From Oceanobacillus luteolus (GTDB lineage: Bacteria; Bacillota; Bacilli; Bacillales; Amphibacillaceae), in assembly GCF_023715655.1 (NCBI RefSeq), contig NZ_JAMBON010000013.1, positions 25,595 to 89,594 on the forward strand: DNA of 64,000 nt, in the 5' to 3' direction. Below the pieces are notes generated by a model, which was not told where the DNA came from, searched no databases, and was given only the letters and a program-made list of their open reading frames with translations. Within the stretch, counting starts at the first letter, position 1. Every line of letters begins with the position of its first letter. The translations under genes and the position numbers were made by a program. Below are positions 45,880 through 54,623 of the stretch, piece after piece.

Positions 45880-47139
45880 TTACTCATTGTTTTCTTCTTC
45901 TAAGATTTTATTCATTCCTTCAGCGACTCTGTCTAAAGCTTCATCAATAGAAGTATCTTCTAAAAATGCGCCCTGGATTTCTTTCGTTTCAATATCTTGC
46001 CACTCCGTCGTTCGCTCAGAAATTGGATAAGCTACACCTACACCTTCTTCTTGTGCATCAAGGAACACTTGCAGATCCAATGATGGAACAGAACCTAGCC
46101 AAATTTCACCTGTACTTTGCATAGCGGGAATGGAGAATCCTGATTCAGCAATATCTTTATTCGCTTGCTCACTTGTCAGACTCTTGATCAAGTCCCAAGC
46201 CACTTCTTCATCTTCCACTTTCTCGTTCATCGCCCAGCCAATCCCATGGACGATGGAAGCTGCTTGTTTCCCTTTCGGCAATGGAGCAACGCCGAGATTT
46301 TCTCCTAAAGCTTCATAGAATTCTGGTGTATTAACTGAAATTGCTGGTATCATTGCTAGCTTGTTGGACATGAACAGCTGTTTAGACTCGGTTTCAATCT
46401 GGTTCTGTGTTGAAGGAGAGATCCCCTTGTCAATCAAATCCTTAATGAAGGCAAACGCTTCTTTCGCCTCTGGAGAATCAAACCCTGATTCCGTTTTGTC
46501 TTCGTTGATCATGAATCCTCCAGCTTGGTGGATTAAGTTATAATACCCTTGTTGGTTTACTGTTGTATGTGCCGCATATCCGAAGACACCTTCATCCGGA
46601 TTCACCAACTTCGCACCCTCGGTTTCAATATCCTCCCAAGTCCACGTCTCATCCGGATAATCGACACCTGCTTCATCAAAAAGCTGTTTGTTGTAGTAAA
46701 GACCGACAGAATCTGTAAAATAAGGGGCGGCATAAAGTTCATCTTCCACAGAGTACATATCTACGACTGCTGGAACATAAGCATCCTTATTAAATTCATC
46801 ATCTTCTACAATGAATGGCTCTAGATTTTTAATCAAACCATCCGTGGAATACCTGTAAAAGTTGGGACCATTCATCCAAAATACATCCGGACCGCTACCG
46901 CCTCCAAGGCTTGTTTTTAATTTCGTCCAATAATTCGCATAAGGGGTATAGGTTACTTTGACTTCTACATCTGGATGAATTTCGTTGAACGCTTCAATCG
47001 AGGCATCCACTGCACCTTTTACATTTTCATCCCAAAGCGCAACTTCTATCACTTTTTTCTCAGCGCTGGAACCACTGCTACATGCTGTAAGAAAAGCGGC
47101 AACCATTAATATAAAAATACTAAATACTATTTTTTTCAT
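45880..47139 (-). CDS. Extracellular sugar-binding lipoprotein
   Basis: A 419-residue family-1 solute-binding lipoprotein (lipobox FLTAC, Cys20) with VIEVALWDENVKGAVDASIE and the MsmE-like VFWMNGPNFYRYSTDG segment. It binds a sugar for the permeases downstream. AGGAGG precedes its ATG by 7 bases. It is the first gene of the 38-47 kb operon and is about 130 bases from the ROK regulator. Confidence 0.93.
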   Translation of the reverse strand: MKKIVFSIFILMVAAFLTACSSGSSAEKKVIEVALWDENVKGAVDASIEAFNEIHPDVEVKVTYTPYANYWTKLKTSLGGGSGPDVFWMNGPNFYRYSTDGLIKNLEPFIVEDDEFNKDAYVPAVVDMYSVEDELYAAPYFTDSVGLYYNKQLFDEAGVDYPDETWTWEDIETEGAKLVNPDEGVFGYAAHTTVNQQGYYNLIHQAGGFMINEDKTESGFDSPEAKEAFAFIKDLIDKGISPSTQNQIETESKQLFMSNKLAMIPAISVNTPEFYEALGENLGVAPLPKGKQAASIVHGIGWAMNEKVEDEEVAWDLIKSLTSEQANKDIAESGFSIPAMQSTGEIWLGSVPSLDLQVFLDAQEEGVGVAYPISERTTEWQDIETKEIQGAFLEDTSIDEALDRVAEGMNKILEEENNE

Positions 47140-47268
47140 AATTTCCCTCCTAATAAATATGTATTGGATTTTATTAATAAGTGAATGTTGAGATTTTGTC
47201 CACGCTATATAACTTTAATTTTCCTATTAACTAACTAAAAACCTCCTCATGTATATTTTTCAATTGCC

Positions 47269-48480
47269 TTACATTTGAAACTTGAACTTCCCATGAAGGA
47301 TCAGGGCTGCTGCGCCAAGCAATTCAAATTCGATGCCAAGTGATGTACTTTGAATATTGACTTTTTCCTTAAGAGTTGGTATCACTTTAGCCACCACTTG
47401 TTCATTAATACTTTCTACCAATAAAGGATTATCTTGAATAATTTCACCACTTAAAATAATTACTTCTGGATTAAATAAGTGGATGGCATTAGTAATCGCA
47501 ATCGACAAATACTTCAAAATATCTTCCATGATCTCCTTCGCTAAATCATCTTGCTGATTCACTGCCTCCACAAATATAGCCGGACTTAGTTTGGTCAAAT
47601 CCCCTAAAACCATTTCCTTTATGATCGTGTCCTTGTTCCTTGTTATGATAGCGGTTACAATTTTACTGTAGATGGCTGGCCAGTTCACATAATTCTCCAG
47701 ACAACCGCTATTACCACAACTACATTTTATCCCCCCATCGACTACAGTCGTATGTCCAATTTCCCCGGAGCTCCCAAGAAACCCCCGGTATATGGAGCCA
47801 TTCACCATCAACCCAGAACCGACGCCTTCACCAATGGTTATATAAAGTAGATCGTTAAATCTACTAAACAAACCAAAATAATTTTCTGCCAAAACAAATG
47901 CATTTGCATCATTATCCAGAAATGCAGGAAGGTTAGTTCTTTCCTCTATTAATTCCTTTAATGGTACGTTATACAGATTCAGCTTTACATTATGTAAAAT
48001 CACTCCTTTTTCAGCATCCACAATCCCCGGTGTAATAATGGAAATACCTTGGCAATATTCAACATCTGATTTTCCGACCAAAAATCCCTCTATAACACTA
48101 AGAATAAATTGAATGATAGCATTCCCTTTTAACTGGTTGGTCGAATGAACTTCCTTCCTAAGGATCTCCCCTTCAAGATTCATATCAGCAATTTTAATAT
48201 AGGTGTTTGTTACAGATACACCAATAATGGAATATGTATTTGGATTGAATCGAAGTAAGACCGGCTTCCTACCCCCGCTTGATGTTCCTACTCCATCCTC
48301 AAAAACAAGGCCTTCACTGATTAAATCAGAAACAGCTGAAGTGACTGTTGTCGGACTGATATTTATTAGCTTCGCTATTTCACTTCTAGAAATTGGTTCG
48401 TTTTTGCGGATTGTGTCTAAAATAATAGAACGATTTAATTCCTGAATTAACTTCAAATCCCCAGTTCTTTGTTTTTGCAT
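47269..48480 (-). CDS. ROK-family transcriptional repressor
   Basis: A 403-residue ROK regulator: winged helix-turn-helix (SRSEIAKLINISPTTVTSAV, residues about 28-47), then a ROK domain with GEGVGSGLMVNGSIYRG and the zinc motif CSCGNSGCLENYVN. The ROK start motif is GVSVTNTYIKIADM instead of DxGGT, so ATP-dependent kinase activity is unlikely. The start at MQKQRT is set by GAGAGG 8 bases upstream. It is upstream of the importer operon in the same direction and probably represses it in the absence of sugar. Confidence 0.92.
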   Translation of the reverse strand: MQKQRTGDLKLIQELNRSIILDTIRKNEPISRSEIAKLINISPTTVTSAVSDLISEGLVFEDGVGTSSGGRKPVLLRFNPNTYSIIGVSVTNTYIKIADMNLEGEILRKEVHSTNQLKGNAIIQFILSVIEGFLVGKSDVEYCQGISIITPGIVDAEKGVILHNVKLNLYNVPLKELIEERTNLPAFLDNDANAFVLAENYFGLFSRFNDLLYITIGEGVGSGLMVNGSIYRGFLGSSGEIGHTTVVDGGIKCSCGNSGCLENYVNWPAIYSKIVTAIITRNKDTIIKEMVLGDLTKLSPAIFVEAVNQQDDLAKEIMEDILKYLSIAITNAIHLFNPEVIILSGEIIQDNPLLVESINEQVVAKVIPTLKEKVNIQSTSLGIEFELLGAAALILHGKFKFQM

Positions 48481-48951
48481 ATTGCGGACCTCTCTACTTT
48501 CTTTCTCCATTGACTTTAATAAGTTTGTTCGAAAATTTCTTTTTAACAAGTGAAATCTACTATTCCTCAGATAAATAGGTAGCTTTACCACATTTAAAGA
48601 GAAAAAATCGGTAATCTAAAGTTTTCATCGCAAGACTTTTTCCAATAGTCTTACTAAGCATAATAATGCAATATTCAAACTTTGTAAACCCTTTTCAAGA
48701 AATATTTTTTTGAGTTTTCTTATAGTTTAAAAGATAAGGATTCGTTAACTAGTATTTTAAATTCTTTTTTTATGAGTCAAATGGATTTTTTTATTATTTT
48801 TTTGTATACATTATGGGTGCTAAGGAAGAATAAAAATTATACTAGACATTAAAACAGACTAGAGCTCTACAAGCTCTAGCCTAAAAAGTAATATCCTATT
48901 ATTTATTATTTCTCTACCAATCTTCTTCTCCGGCTGTCCAGCATTACTAGT
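48481..48951. other. Upstream region of the second ROK gene
   Basis: About 470 AT-rich bases containing the second copy of the terminator repeat. I see no gene. T-runs and A-runs near 48700-48820 lack clear promoter elements. Confidence 0.4.
48851..48904 (-). repeat. 54-bp terminator repeat, copy B
   Basis: It holds the stem AGGCTAGAGCTTGTAGAGCT-type hairpin followed by GTTTT on the minus strand, just after the amidase stop. It is 49/54 identical to 37912-37965. Confidence 0.85.
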
Positions 48952-49683
48952 TTAAAAGGTTTCACCATCTTGAATGGTACGATACAATGCAGGATCGCTT
49001 ACAATCAGAACTTGTCCAGGATAAATGATATCATCCGTCAAGCCGTTCAGATCTTTAAGTTGTTGGACGGTCATATTATGAGCTTGCGCGATGCCCCATA
49101 GAGTATCCCCTGGTTGAACTACATAGGTAGTAGTTCCTCCACCAGGACTTAAACCTAGAGCTTTTGCAATCCCGTTTGCATGTCCAAGCGCAATACGGTT
49201 TAGATATGCATCAGACTTCAGTTTCGCCGCATCAGTACTATTATCGATAAACCCATTTTCCGTTAATACCGCCGGCATATTGCTTTCACGTAACACATGG
49301 AAGTTGGCACGTTTCTTTCCACGATTTCTAAAGTCGACTTGCTTCATAATTTCTGCATGTACGATATCCCGGTATGATATGTCCTGACTAGAGACACTAC
49401 CATTATAAATATAGTCCTCATATCCTGTACCACCACCAGCATTAATATGGATCGATACGAAATAATCAGCTCCCCAGCTGTTTGCGTCATTCGTACGTTG
49501 CGGCAGGCTTACGGTTGCATCCGAACTACGGCTCATTCGTATGGTATGACCTTCATAATCTCTATTCAGGATATCCCTTACCTTCAATGCAATTGCCAAC
49601 GTCACGTTTTTCTCCTGCAAACCATTTCCTTGTGCGCCCGGATCTGTTCCTCCGTGCCCTGGGTCCAAATAAATTTTAACCAT
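48952..49683 (-). CDS. N-acetylmuramoyl-L-alanine amidase with LysM
   Basis: A 243-residue peptidoglycan hydrolase. Residues 1-180 are an Amidase_3 domain with zinc ligands in YLDPGHGG (His), LQEKN (Glu) and VSIHINA (His), and the catalytic Glu in LTENGFIDN. About 190-233 is a LysM module ([24 protein letters not shown]). There is no signal peptide: the protein starts directly with [12 protein letters not shown] (AGGAGAGG upstream), like phage endolysins and PBSX XlyA-type enzymes, so export needs a holin-like or other route. The partner upstream is a YvrJ-like one-helix protein, and sigO-rsoA is divergent. Confidence 0.9.
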   Translation of the reverse strand: MVKIYLDPGHGGTDPGAQGNGLQEKNVTLAIALKVRDILNRDYEGHTIRMSRSSDATVSLPQRTNDANSWGADYFVSIHINAGGGTGYEDYIYNGSVSSQDISYRDIVHAEIMKQVDFRNRGKKRANFHVLRESNMPAVLTENGFIDNSTDAAKLKSDAYLNRIALGHANGIAKALGLSPGGGTTTYVVQPGDTLWGIAQAHNMTVQQLKDLNGLTDDIIYPGQVLIVSDPALYRTIQDGETF

Positions 49684-49772
49684 ATTTACCTCTCCTCTTT
49701 TAAGAATTTCGATGTACATCTATTAGGAGAAAGAGATAACACAACAAATAAATAAACCACTTATAAAACGTT

Positions 49773-49940
49773 TTATTGTTTATTCGTCAGCTGCTTGATT
49801 GTCTCAGATAAATTAGTTATTACTCTCTCTAAATCTCCAAGCTTCTTTTCAAAGCGAATAAACAAATACATTGTGATCGCAATAGGAAATCCAAAGTTAC
49901 CTATGATCGCTACCCATACAGGAGTCTCTACAGGCGACAT
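49773..49940 (-). CDS. YvrJ-family small membrane protein
   Basis: A 55-residue protein with one helix (WVAIIGNFGFPIAITMYLFI) and a charged coiled tail (FEKKLGDLERVITNLSETIK), matching the YvrJ family. The start at MSPVETP is set by GGGGGAGG 5 bases upstream; a longer frame (to 50096) has none. In B. subtilis yvrJ lies in the SigO regulon. Size and topology resemble small holin-like proteins, and it directly precedes a leaderless amidase. Confidence 0.75.
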   Translation of the reverse strand: MSPVETPVWVAIIGNFGFPIAITMYLFIRFEKKLGDLERVITNLSETIKQLTNKQ

Positions 49941-50204
49941 CACTACCTCCCCCTTTCCCGAAAACGGGTTAATGCTTTTTAAAAGTGATTCCCCTATTAA
50001 AAAACCAATCTCTTTAAATAGGAAAGGTAGATTCGTTTGGTTCCCAATTTGAATTTCATCTGTTATTTTTCTAGATTTTAAACTATAATAGAACATAAGT
50101 TCCCATATTTCTTATTTTTGGTTTACTTTTTCAACTTTAGTCCTCTTTTATAAACACAAGTTAATTTACCATAATATTGAAAATTTAGAGAGGAGCTGAA
50201 TACT

Positions 50205-50804
50205 ATGAAGAGAAACGAAGAAAAGATAGCTGAATTCTTTCTTAAATATAGAGATAAAGTTCAAAATCCAATTATCAAGGGGTTTCTGGCGAATGAAGAT
50301 AACTTATCTTTACTAAAGAAATATATATTAAATCCTACAGATGCCAACAAAAGTAAGGTGGATAAAGCATTTAAGCAGCACTACAATAGAGTGTTAAAAA
50401 TAAAATATGTAAGTAATTTAATCTACTTTTTCACCATGGATTACAACATAAAGAGAAGGAAAGAAAATGATACGGTATTGCTCATACTTGATAAAAGCTC
50501 CGAATATGATGCCCGCACTCCTCTAAAGGACTTAATTGAAGATAAAAATGAGGAAAAACATACGCTGAATAGGAATCTATTAGATGATATTGAAAGTGAA
50601 CGCTTAATCAAAGCATTACAAACTCTCACGGAAAAACAGTTATTAATACTAGATTTGATCTATCACAAGCAGTTGACCTTAAAAGAGATTTCGGAAATTT
50701 TAAAAACAACTCCCCAAAATATATCGAATCTCCATCGAAAGTCTCTCAAAAAGCTAAATCAGATATTATCAGAGGAGGTACAATCTAAATATGACAAAGA
50801 ATGA
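50205..50804 (+). CDS. sigO: RNA polymerase sigma factor SigO-like (domain 4 subunit)
   Basis: A 199-residue protein like B. subtilis SigO (YvrI). The C-terminus is sigma region 4: LTEKQLLILDLIYHKQLTLK and EISEILKTTPQNISNLHRKS, a helix-turn-helix that reads -35 elements. The N-terminal half (KIAEFFLKYRDKVQNP, FFTMDYNIKRRKE) is not a usual region 2. In B. subtilis SigO needs RsoA, which supplies the region 2 function. Here the next gene overlaps by 14 bases and fits RsoA. AGAGGAGC precedes the ATG. No YvrL-like anti-sigma gene is seen. Confidence 0.78.
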   Translation: MKRNEEKIAEFFLKYRDKVQNPIIKGFLANEDNLSLLKKYILNPTDANKSKVDKAFKQHYNRVLKIKYVSNLIYFFTMDYNIKRRKENDTVLLILDKSSEYDARTPLKDLIEDKNEEKHTLNRNLLDDIESERLIKALQTLTEKQLLILDLIYHKQLTLKEISEILKTTPQNISNLHRKSLKKLNQILSEEVQSKYDKE

Positions 50805-50976
50805 AGAAATAATAAGTATCATAAACGACTTCCAACCGAAGATAAAAAAGAGCCTAAGAGAAACTTCTTTTCAAGACAGAGAGGATTTGGAGCAAGAGAT
50901 TAATACGAAGATCATTGAGAAGTTGAATACGGTGAAGTTTCGAGAGAGTCCTAGTTTTTGGTCTTTCCTTAAATAA
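50791..50976 (+). CDS. rsoA: RsoA-like sigma co-factor (domain 2 subunit)
   Basis: A 61-residue protein starting 14 bases inside the sigO gene. KIKKSLRETSFQDREDLEQE looks like the start of sigma region 2 (core-binding), and the overlap with sigO matches the yvrI-yvrHa arrangement of B. subtilis. The B. subtilis protein is somewhat longer (79 residues), so this one is short; a C-terminal truncation at FWSFLK is possible. It should bind the beta-prime clamp with SigO. Confidence 0.7.
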   Translation: MTKNEEIISIINDFQPKIKKSLRETSFQDREDLEQEINTKIIEKLNTVKFRESPSFWSFLK

Positions 50977-51043
50977 TCGTAGAGTCATAATGAGGCAGAG
51001 AGGCTAGGACATAACTAGCCAAACACATTAATTAAAAAGACAA

Positions 51044-51232
51044 TCAATCAAAACTTTGCTTGGATCTTTTTGAGTCAAATTTCTCATTATCGGTCTCTAG
51101 ATTGTTGTTGTAGGCGTGAACTTCCTCAAGTTCACTGCCATTAATGCAAACCTTTATAAGGGTATATTCGAACGTTTGTTTTAATGGGAATAAAATGAAA
51201 AAATTGTCTTCCAAGGCGTAATCGAGCGAGTC
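51044..51232 (-). pseudogene. Possible gene remnant, family not recognised
   Basis: A 62-codon minus-strand frame without any start codon, bounded by stops. It reads SLDYALEDNFFILFPLKQTF, EYTLIKVCINGSELEEVHAY and then an Asn/Lys-rich tail. Composition is protein-like, so it may be the end of a lost gene. I cannot name it. Confidence 0.3.
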
Positions 51233-51283
51233 CTAAAGACAGGTCCCTCGTACCACTCCAAGCAAACCTCTAAAATAACTAAA

Positions 51284-51319
51284 GACAGCGAACAGTCCCT
51301 CGAGGATCTATTCGCTGTC
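51284..51319 (-). terminator. Terminator after the oligopeptide-binding protein gene
   Basis: A 9-bp stem GACAGCGAA / TTCGCTGTC with an 18-base loop, about 60 bases after the stop codon on the minus strand; only a short T-run follows. Confidence 0.6.
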
Positions 51320-51376
51320 TATAAAAGTCGTCTAATCTTCCAAGAAAAGCCTTTTTAGCCTACGTCTACCTGATAG

Positions 51377-53065
51377 TTAATCGACTAATTCCACTTCAGC
51401 TAAAGATTCGCTTGTTGATGGATGTGGTACATAGTTCTTCACTTTGCTTGTTGTTGCCATTACTGGTCTAGAATGAACTAATGTTACCATTGGTGAATCG
51501 TGATGAATAATCTCTTGAGCCTTCTTATAAAGCTCTGCACGCTCTTCCTGGTCCACTGCACGTTTAGCAGAATCTAATAGCTCATCTACTTCATCATTCT
51601 GATAGAATTCGCGATTACTACTTCCTACGTTGGAACCGTGTAACAGACTGCTTAAGAAGTAATCAGGGTCTCCGTTTGTTCCAGACCAACCAAGCATATA
51701 CAGCTCATGCTCACCATTCATGGTTTTTTCTAAATATGGAGCCCATTCCTCACGAACAATATTTGCGGTAACACCAACTTCGGCCAAGTTATTCTGAATA
51801 ATTTGAGCCACTGTTTCAGGATCAGGCATGTATGGTCTTGCCACTGGCATAGTCCACAATTCAACCTCCAATCCATCGGCAAATCCTGCCTCCGCAAGCA
51901 ATTCGATTGCTTTGTCAGGATCATACGAATACGGTTTAAGTTCATCATTATAGCCTAAATAACCTGGTGGCAATGGGTTTACAGCTGTTGTAGCATAACC
52001 GGCATACAGCGCATCGGCTATTGCTTGTTTATCAATCGCGTAATTGATTGCTTGACGAAGCTCTACATTATCAAATGGTTCCTTCTGCGTATTGAAGCCA
52101 ACATATCCAAAGTTATTTTCTGTTCTTTCTAATAGCTCAAGACCATCCTCCGCTTCCACTCCGGCTGCATCATCTGGGTTTAATCCATCCATAATATCGA
52201 TTTCCCCAGAACGAAGCGCTATGAGGCGGGCAGCATTATCAGGTATTACTTCAAAGATCACACGATCAAGTTTCGGGAGACCTTCTACTCGGTAATCCTC
52301 ATTCTTTTCAAGAACAATAGAGTCATCCTTTGACCAGCTGACAAATTTGAATGGACCGGTTCCCACTGGATTTTCGTTAATTGCTGATCCATGCTCCTCA
52401 AGAGCCGCCGGAGAAGTGAGTGCAAAATAACTCATCCCTAAGTTTTGTAAAAAGAACCCAAGCGGTTGATTTAAAATAAATTCAATTTCATAGTCATTTA
52501 CAACATTAATTTCTTCAATAACATGTCCAGGGTCGCCCTTATAGCCACCAAACATCGTCCCGTACATGAAATAGACATAGCCATCATCAGTAAATGCATA
52601 TTCATGTTCAGGGTCAGCCCATCTTTCAAAGTTAACTTTTACAGCATCTGCATTAAAATCTGTTCCATCATGAAACGTTACGCCTTCTTCCAAATAGAAG
52701 GTATATTTCAGACCATCATCTGAAACCTCCCAATCTTTAGCAAGCGCTGGCTTCACTTCAAAAGAATCTTTTTCAAATGTAAGCAATCCTTCGAGTATTT
52801 GTTGTGTGACTCTCGAAGATTCCCCATCACTCGTACTTCCAGGATCAAGACTTTCGGAGTCCCCTCCCCGAGCAAATACTAGTACTTGTTCACCCGATGC
52901 ACTTGCTTCTCCTACTTCTTCTTCATCACCAGCAGTTTTTTCTGTTTCAGTTGCGCTATCATCAGTAGTTTTATCTGTGTTCGCGCCCCCATCTCCACTA
53001 CATGCTGCTAAAACAAGAAAAAGTCCTAGAAATAAAACAACTAGTAGCGATAATCTTAATTTCAT
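51377..53065 (-). CDS. Oligopeptide/nickel-type ABC substrate-binding lipoprotein (family 5)
   Basis: A 562-residue SBP_bac_5 lipoprotein (lipobox VLAAC, Cys22) with an acidic, Thr/Glu-rich linker (about 25-60). Signature: LVFARGGDSESLDPGSTSDG, KFNERW-like VKVNFERWADP and INYAIDKQAIADALYAGYA. It binds di- or oligopeptides or glutathione outside the membrane. Permease and ATPase genes are missing; a decayed OppF/DppF ATPase lies just upstream (53165-53432), so it is an orphan left from a broken importer operon, unless permeases elsewhere serve it. Confidence 0.9.
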   Translation of the reverse strand: MKLRLSLLVVLFLGLFLVLAACSGDGGANTDKTTDDSATETEKTAGDEEEVGEASASGEQVLVFARGGDSESLDPGSTSDGESSRVTQQILEGLLTFEKDSFEVKPALAKDWEVSDDGLKYTFYLEEGVTFHDGTDFNADAVKVNFERWADPEHEYAFTDDGYVYFMYGTMFGGYKGDPGHVIEEINVVNDYEIEFILNQPLGFFLQNLGMSYFALTSPAALEEHGSAINENPVGTGPFKFVSWSKDDSIVLEKNEDYRVEGLPKLDRVIFEVIPDNAARLIALRSGEIDIMDGLNPDDAAGVEAEDGLELLERTENNFGYVGFNTQKEPFDNVELRQAINYAIDKQAIADALYAGYATTAVNPLPPGYLGYNDELKPYSYDPDKAIELLAEAGFADGLEVELWTMPVARPYMPDPETVAQIIQNNLAEVGVTANIVREEWAPYLEKTMNGEHELYMLGWSGTNGDPDYFLSSLLHGSNVGSSNREFYQNDEVDELLDSAKRAVDQEERAELYKKAQEIIHHDSPMVTLVHSRPVMATTSKVKNYVPHPSTSESLAEVELVD

Positions 53066-53164
53066 TGGTATCCCCCTTTTATTCTTATATATATTTTTTA
53101 TTACTTGCCGTTATATAGATGACAGGCAACAAAATACTGATTAACAGTCTTGTATGACAGGGAA

Positions 53165-53432
53165 AACTGCTTGTGGATTTGCGGGAACGGCACAGCAGAG
53201 AGTAAAGATTGTATATAAGGATGTTTATGATTGCTATAAAGATTATCTGTGTCCGTAAATTCGACCATTCTCTCTAAATATATGACGCCAATCCGCTCCT
53301 ATATTCAATGTGCAATGAATATGTACGTTAAATTGAATTCATCTAGCAGTTCTTCCATTTAAGGATTTGTGATTCAATGGATATATCAAGAGCTAAGTAA
53401 TGGTTCATCACAGAGAATTAACTTTAGATTTC
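53165..53432 (-). pseudogene. Oligopeptide ABC transporter ATPase relic (OppF/DppF-type)
   Basis: Minus-strand pieces spell the ATPase in order: NLKLILCDEP (Walker B), frame-shifted ALDISIESQIL, MEELLDEFNLTYIFIAH, ERIGVIYLERMVEFTDTDNL, then SNHKHPYIQSLLSAVPFPQI. The intact family reads [25 protein letters not shown], so an internal piece after IAH and the Walker A half are deleted. The HPYTQALLSAVP end is diagnostic for peptide importers. It shows that a full opp/dpp operon once stood beside the surviving binding-protein gene. Confidence 0.85.
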
Positions 53433-53529
53433 GTAAAATCATCGGCCAAAAGCATATTCACATAGAGTCTTAAGCCGAAAACCAACTCGGTCTTTTTTGA
53501 ACTCGCGATCATTGAACAGATAGGTATCT

Positions 53530-54411
53530 CTAGTTAACATGATCTACTTCCTTAAATGCTTCTTCAAACGCTTCTTCTACAAACTCAATTTCTTTATTAT
53601 ATTCATTTAATATCTCCTGTATAGGTTTTGCCTCTTTCTCCATAAGTGCTTGTCTGATTCGGTCTTCTACTTCCCTTAATGGCGTTTCCTTTCTATCCGT
53701 CACCTTAATAATGTGATAACCGAATACTGTTTTGACCGGATCGCTTACTTCATCTTTCTCCAACTCCATGGCCGCCGCAAGAAACGTTGGATCCAATTCA
53801 TTGCTTTTTCCAGAAATATAGCCCAAATTCCCGCCCTCTTCCGCAGTCATTGAATCCGTTGAGTGTTCTATAGCCAATTCAGCAAAGTCAGTGCCTTTCT
53901 CTAGTTCCTTTTTAATTTCTTTAGCGGTCGACTCATTGTCCACGAGAATATGGCTGACCGCGACCTCTGTATATTCGTCTATATGTTGTGCATAGTAATC
54001 ATTTATTTCTTTATCTGAGACTTCCACCCCTTCAGTTGTTGCTTTAAAGAAATAGAGGGATTGTTTAATTTGATCTTTTAAATCCTCTTCATCCTTAAAG
54101 CCCTGTTGTAGTAGAATCATTTGAAAGCCATCTTCATCACCGGCCAGTTCCTTTATATCGCCCAACCGTTGATTCACCTCTTTATCAGATACCTCATATT
54201 TGCCTTCCAAAATTTGCATATAGACCAACTTCTGAATCAATTCCTTTCCCCGTTCGGTGCTAATCACTTCTTGAAATAAATCTTCCTCTGTAATCGTTCC
54301 ATAATCTGTTTCAACAAGCACCTTGCTTTCTTCGCCCGAGGTTTGCGTCGTACAGGCACCCAGTATAAATAGCAATGATAATATAGCTAAAATTTTAATT
54401 ACTTTCTTCAA
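53530..54411 (-). CDS. prsA: PrsA-like foldase lipoprotein
   Basis: A 293-residue lipoprotein (lipobox ILGAC, Cys20) with SurA-like N-terminal helices and a parvulin peptidyl-prolyl isomerase domain near residues 145-235 (VSHILVDNESTAKEIKKELE, LGYISGKSNELDP, GYHIIKVTDRKE). It helps fold secreted proteins at the outer side of the membrane. The start is TTG behind AGGGGTG. It lies downstream of the InhA-type protease in the same direction, a possible client. Confidence 0.88.
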   Translation of the reverse strand: MKKVIKILAILSLLFILGACTTQTSGEESKVLVETDYGTITEEDLFQEVISTERGKELIQKLVYMQILEGKYEVSDKEVNQRLGDIKELAGDEDGFQMILLQQGFKDEEDLKDQIKQSLYFFKATTEGVEVSDKEINDYYAQHIDEYTEVAVSHILVDNESTAKEIKKELEKGTDFAELAIEHSTDSMTAEEGGNLGYISGKSNELDPTFLAAAMELEKDEVSDPVKTVFGYHIIKVTDRKETPLREVEDRIRQALMEKEAKPIQEILNEYNKEIEFVEEAFEEAFKEVDHVN

Positions 54412-54496
54412 TTATCTTCACCCCTACCTTGACAACTTCCCGTGATAAAAAACAGCCAAATGAAATTCACCGTTTCTAAACCTGCTAATATAAGGT

Positions 54497-54598
54497 GGGA
54501 CAGTCCACCAACTGTCCCAACCGTTCTATTGTTTTATTTCCTATGTGACTCTTAAACTCATTTTCTCCCCCGTACCAGGCCTTTCATGGTACAGGAGG
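54497..54598 (-). terminator. Two hairpins after the InhA-type protease gene
   Basis: GGGACAGT / ACTGTCCC (54497-54518) and a longer stem around TACCA / TGGTA with CTCC / GGAG arms (54565-54598). The first is followed by T-rich sequence on the minus strand. Either may end the protease transcript; efficiency cannot be judged. Confidence 0.55.
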
Positions 54599-54623
54599 TA
54601 TTTTCTATAACGTTGATAATAAC

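Larger units (their letters stand above)
50977..51376. other. Intergenic region with repeat-like and relic sequences
   Basis: It holds a GGCTAG ... CTAGCC hairpin (51009-51028), an 8-bp stem GTGAACTT / AAGTTCAC near 51115-51135, a minus-strand open frame without start (51044-51232) and a terminator for the binding-protein gene (51284-51319). Confidence 0.5.

Noticed and set aside
47140..47268. Possible cre or operator between the ROK regulator and the binding protein
   Set aside because: The nearest match near 47196 (TTGTCCACGC) misses key cre positions, and no palindrome stands out.
51009..51028. GGCTAG ... CTAGCC hairpin as a terminator of sigO-rsoA
   Set aside because: No T-run follows. 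A similar CTAGGACATAACTAG phrase near 57.2 kb suggests a dispersed repeat element rather than a dedicated terminator; two copies are too few to prove it.
51170..51190. LexA-like box CGAACGTTTGTTTT
   Set aside because: It lies within a gene remnant, misses one half-site position and has no gene to control.
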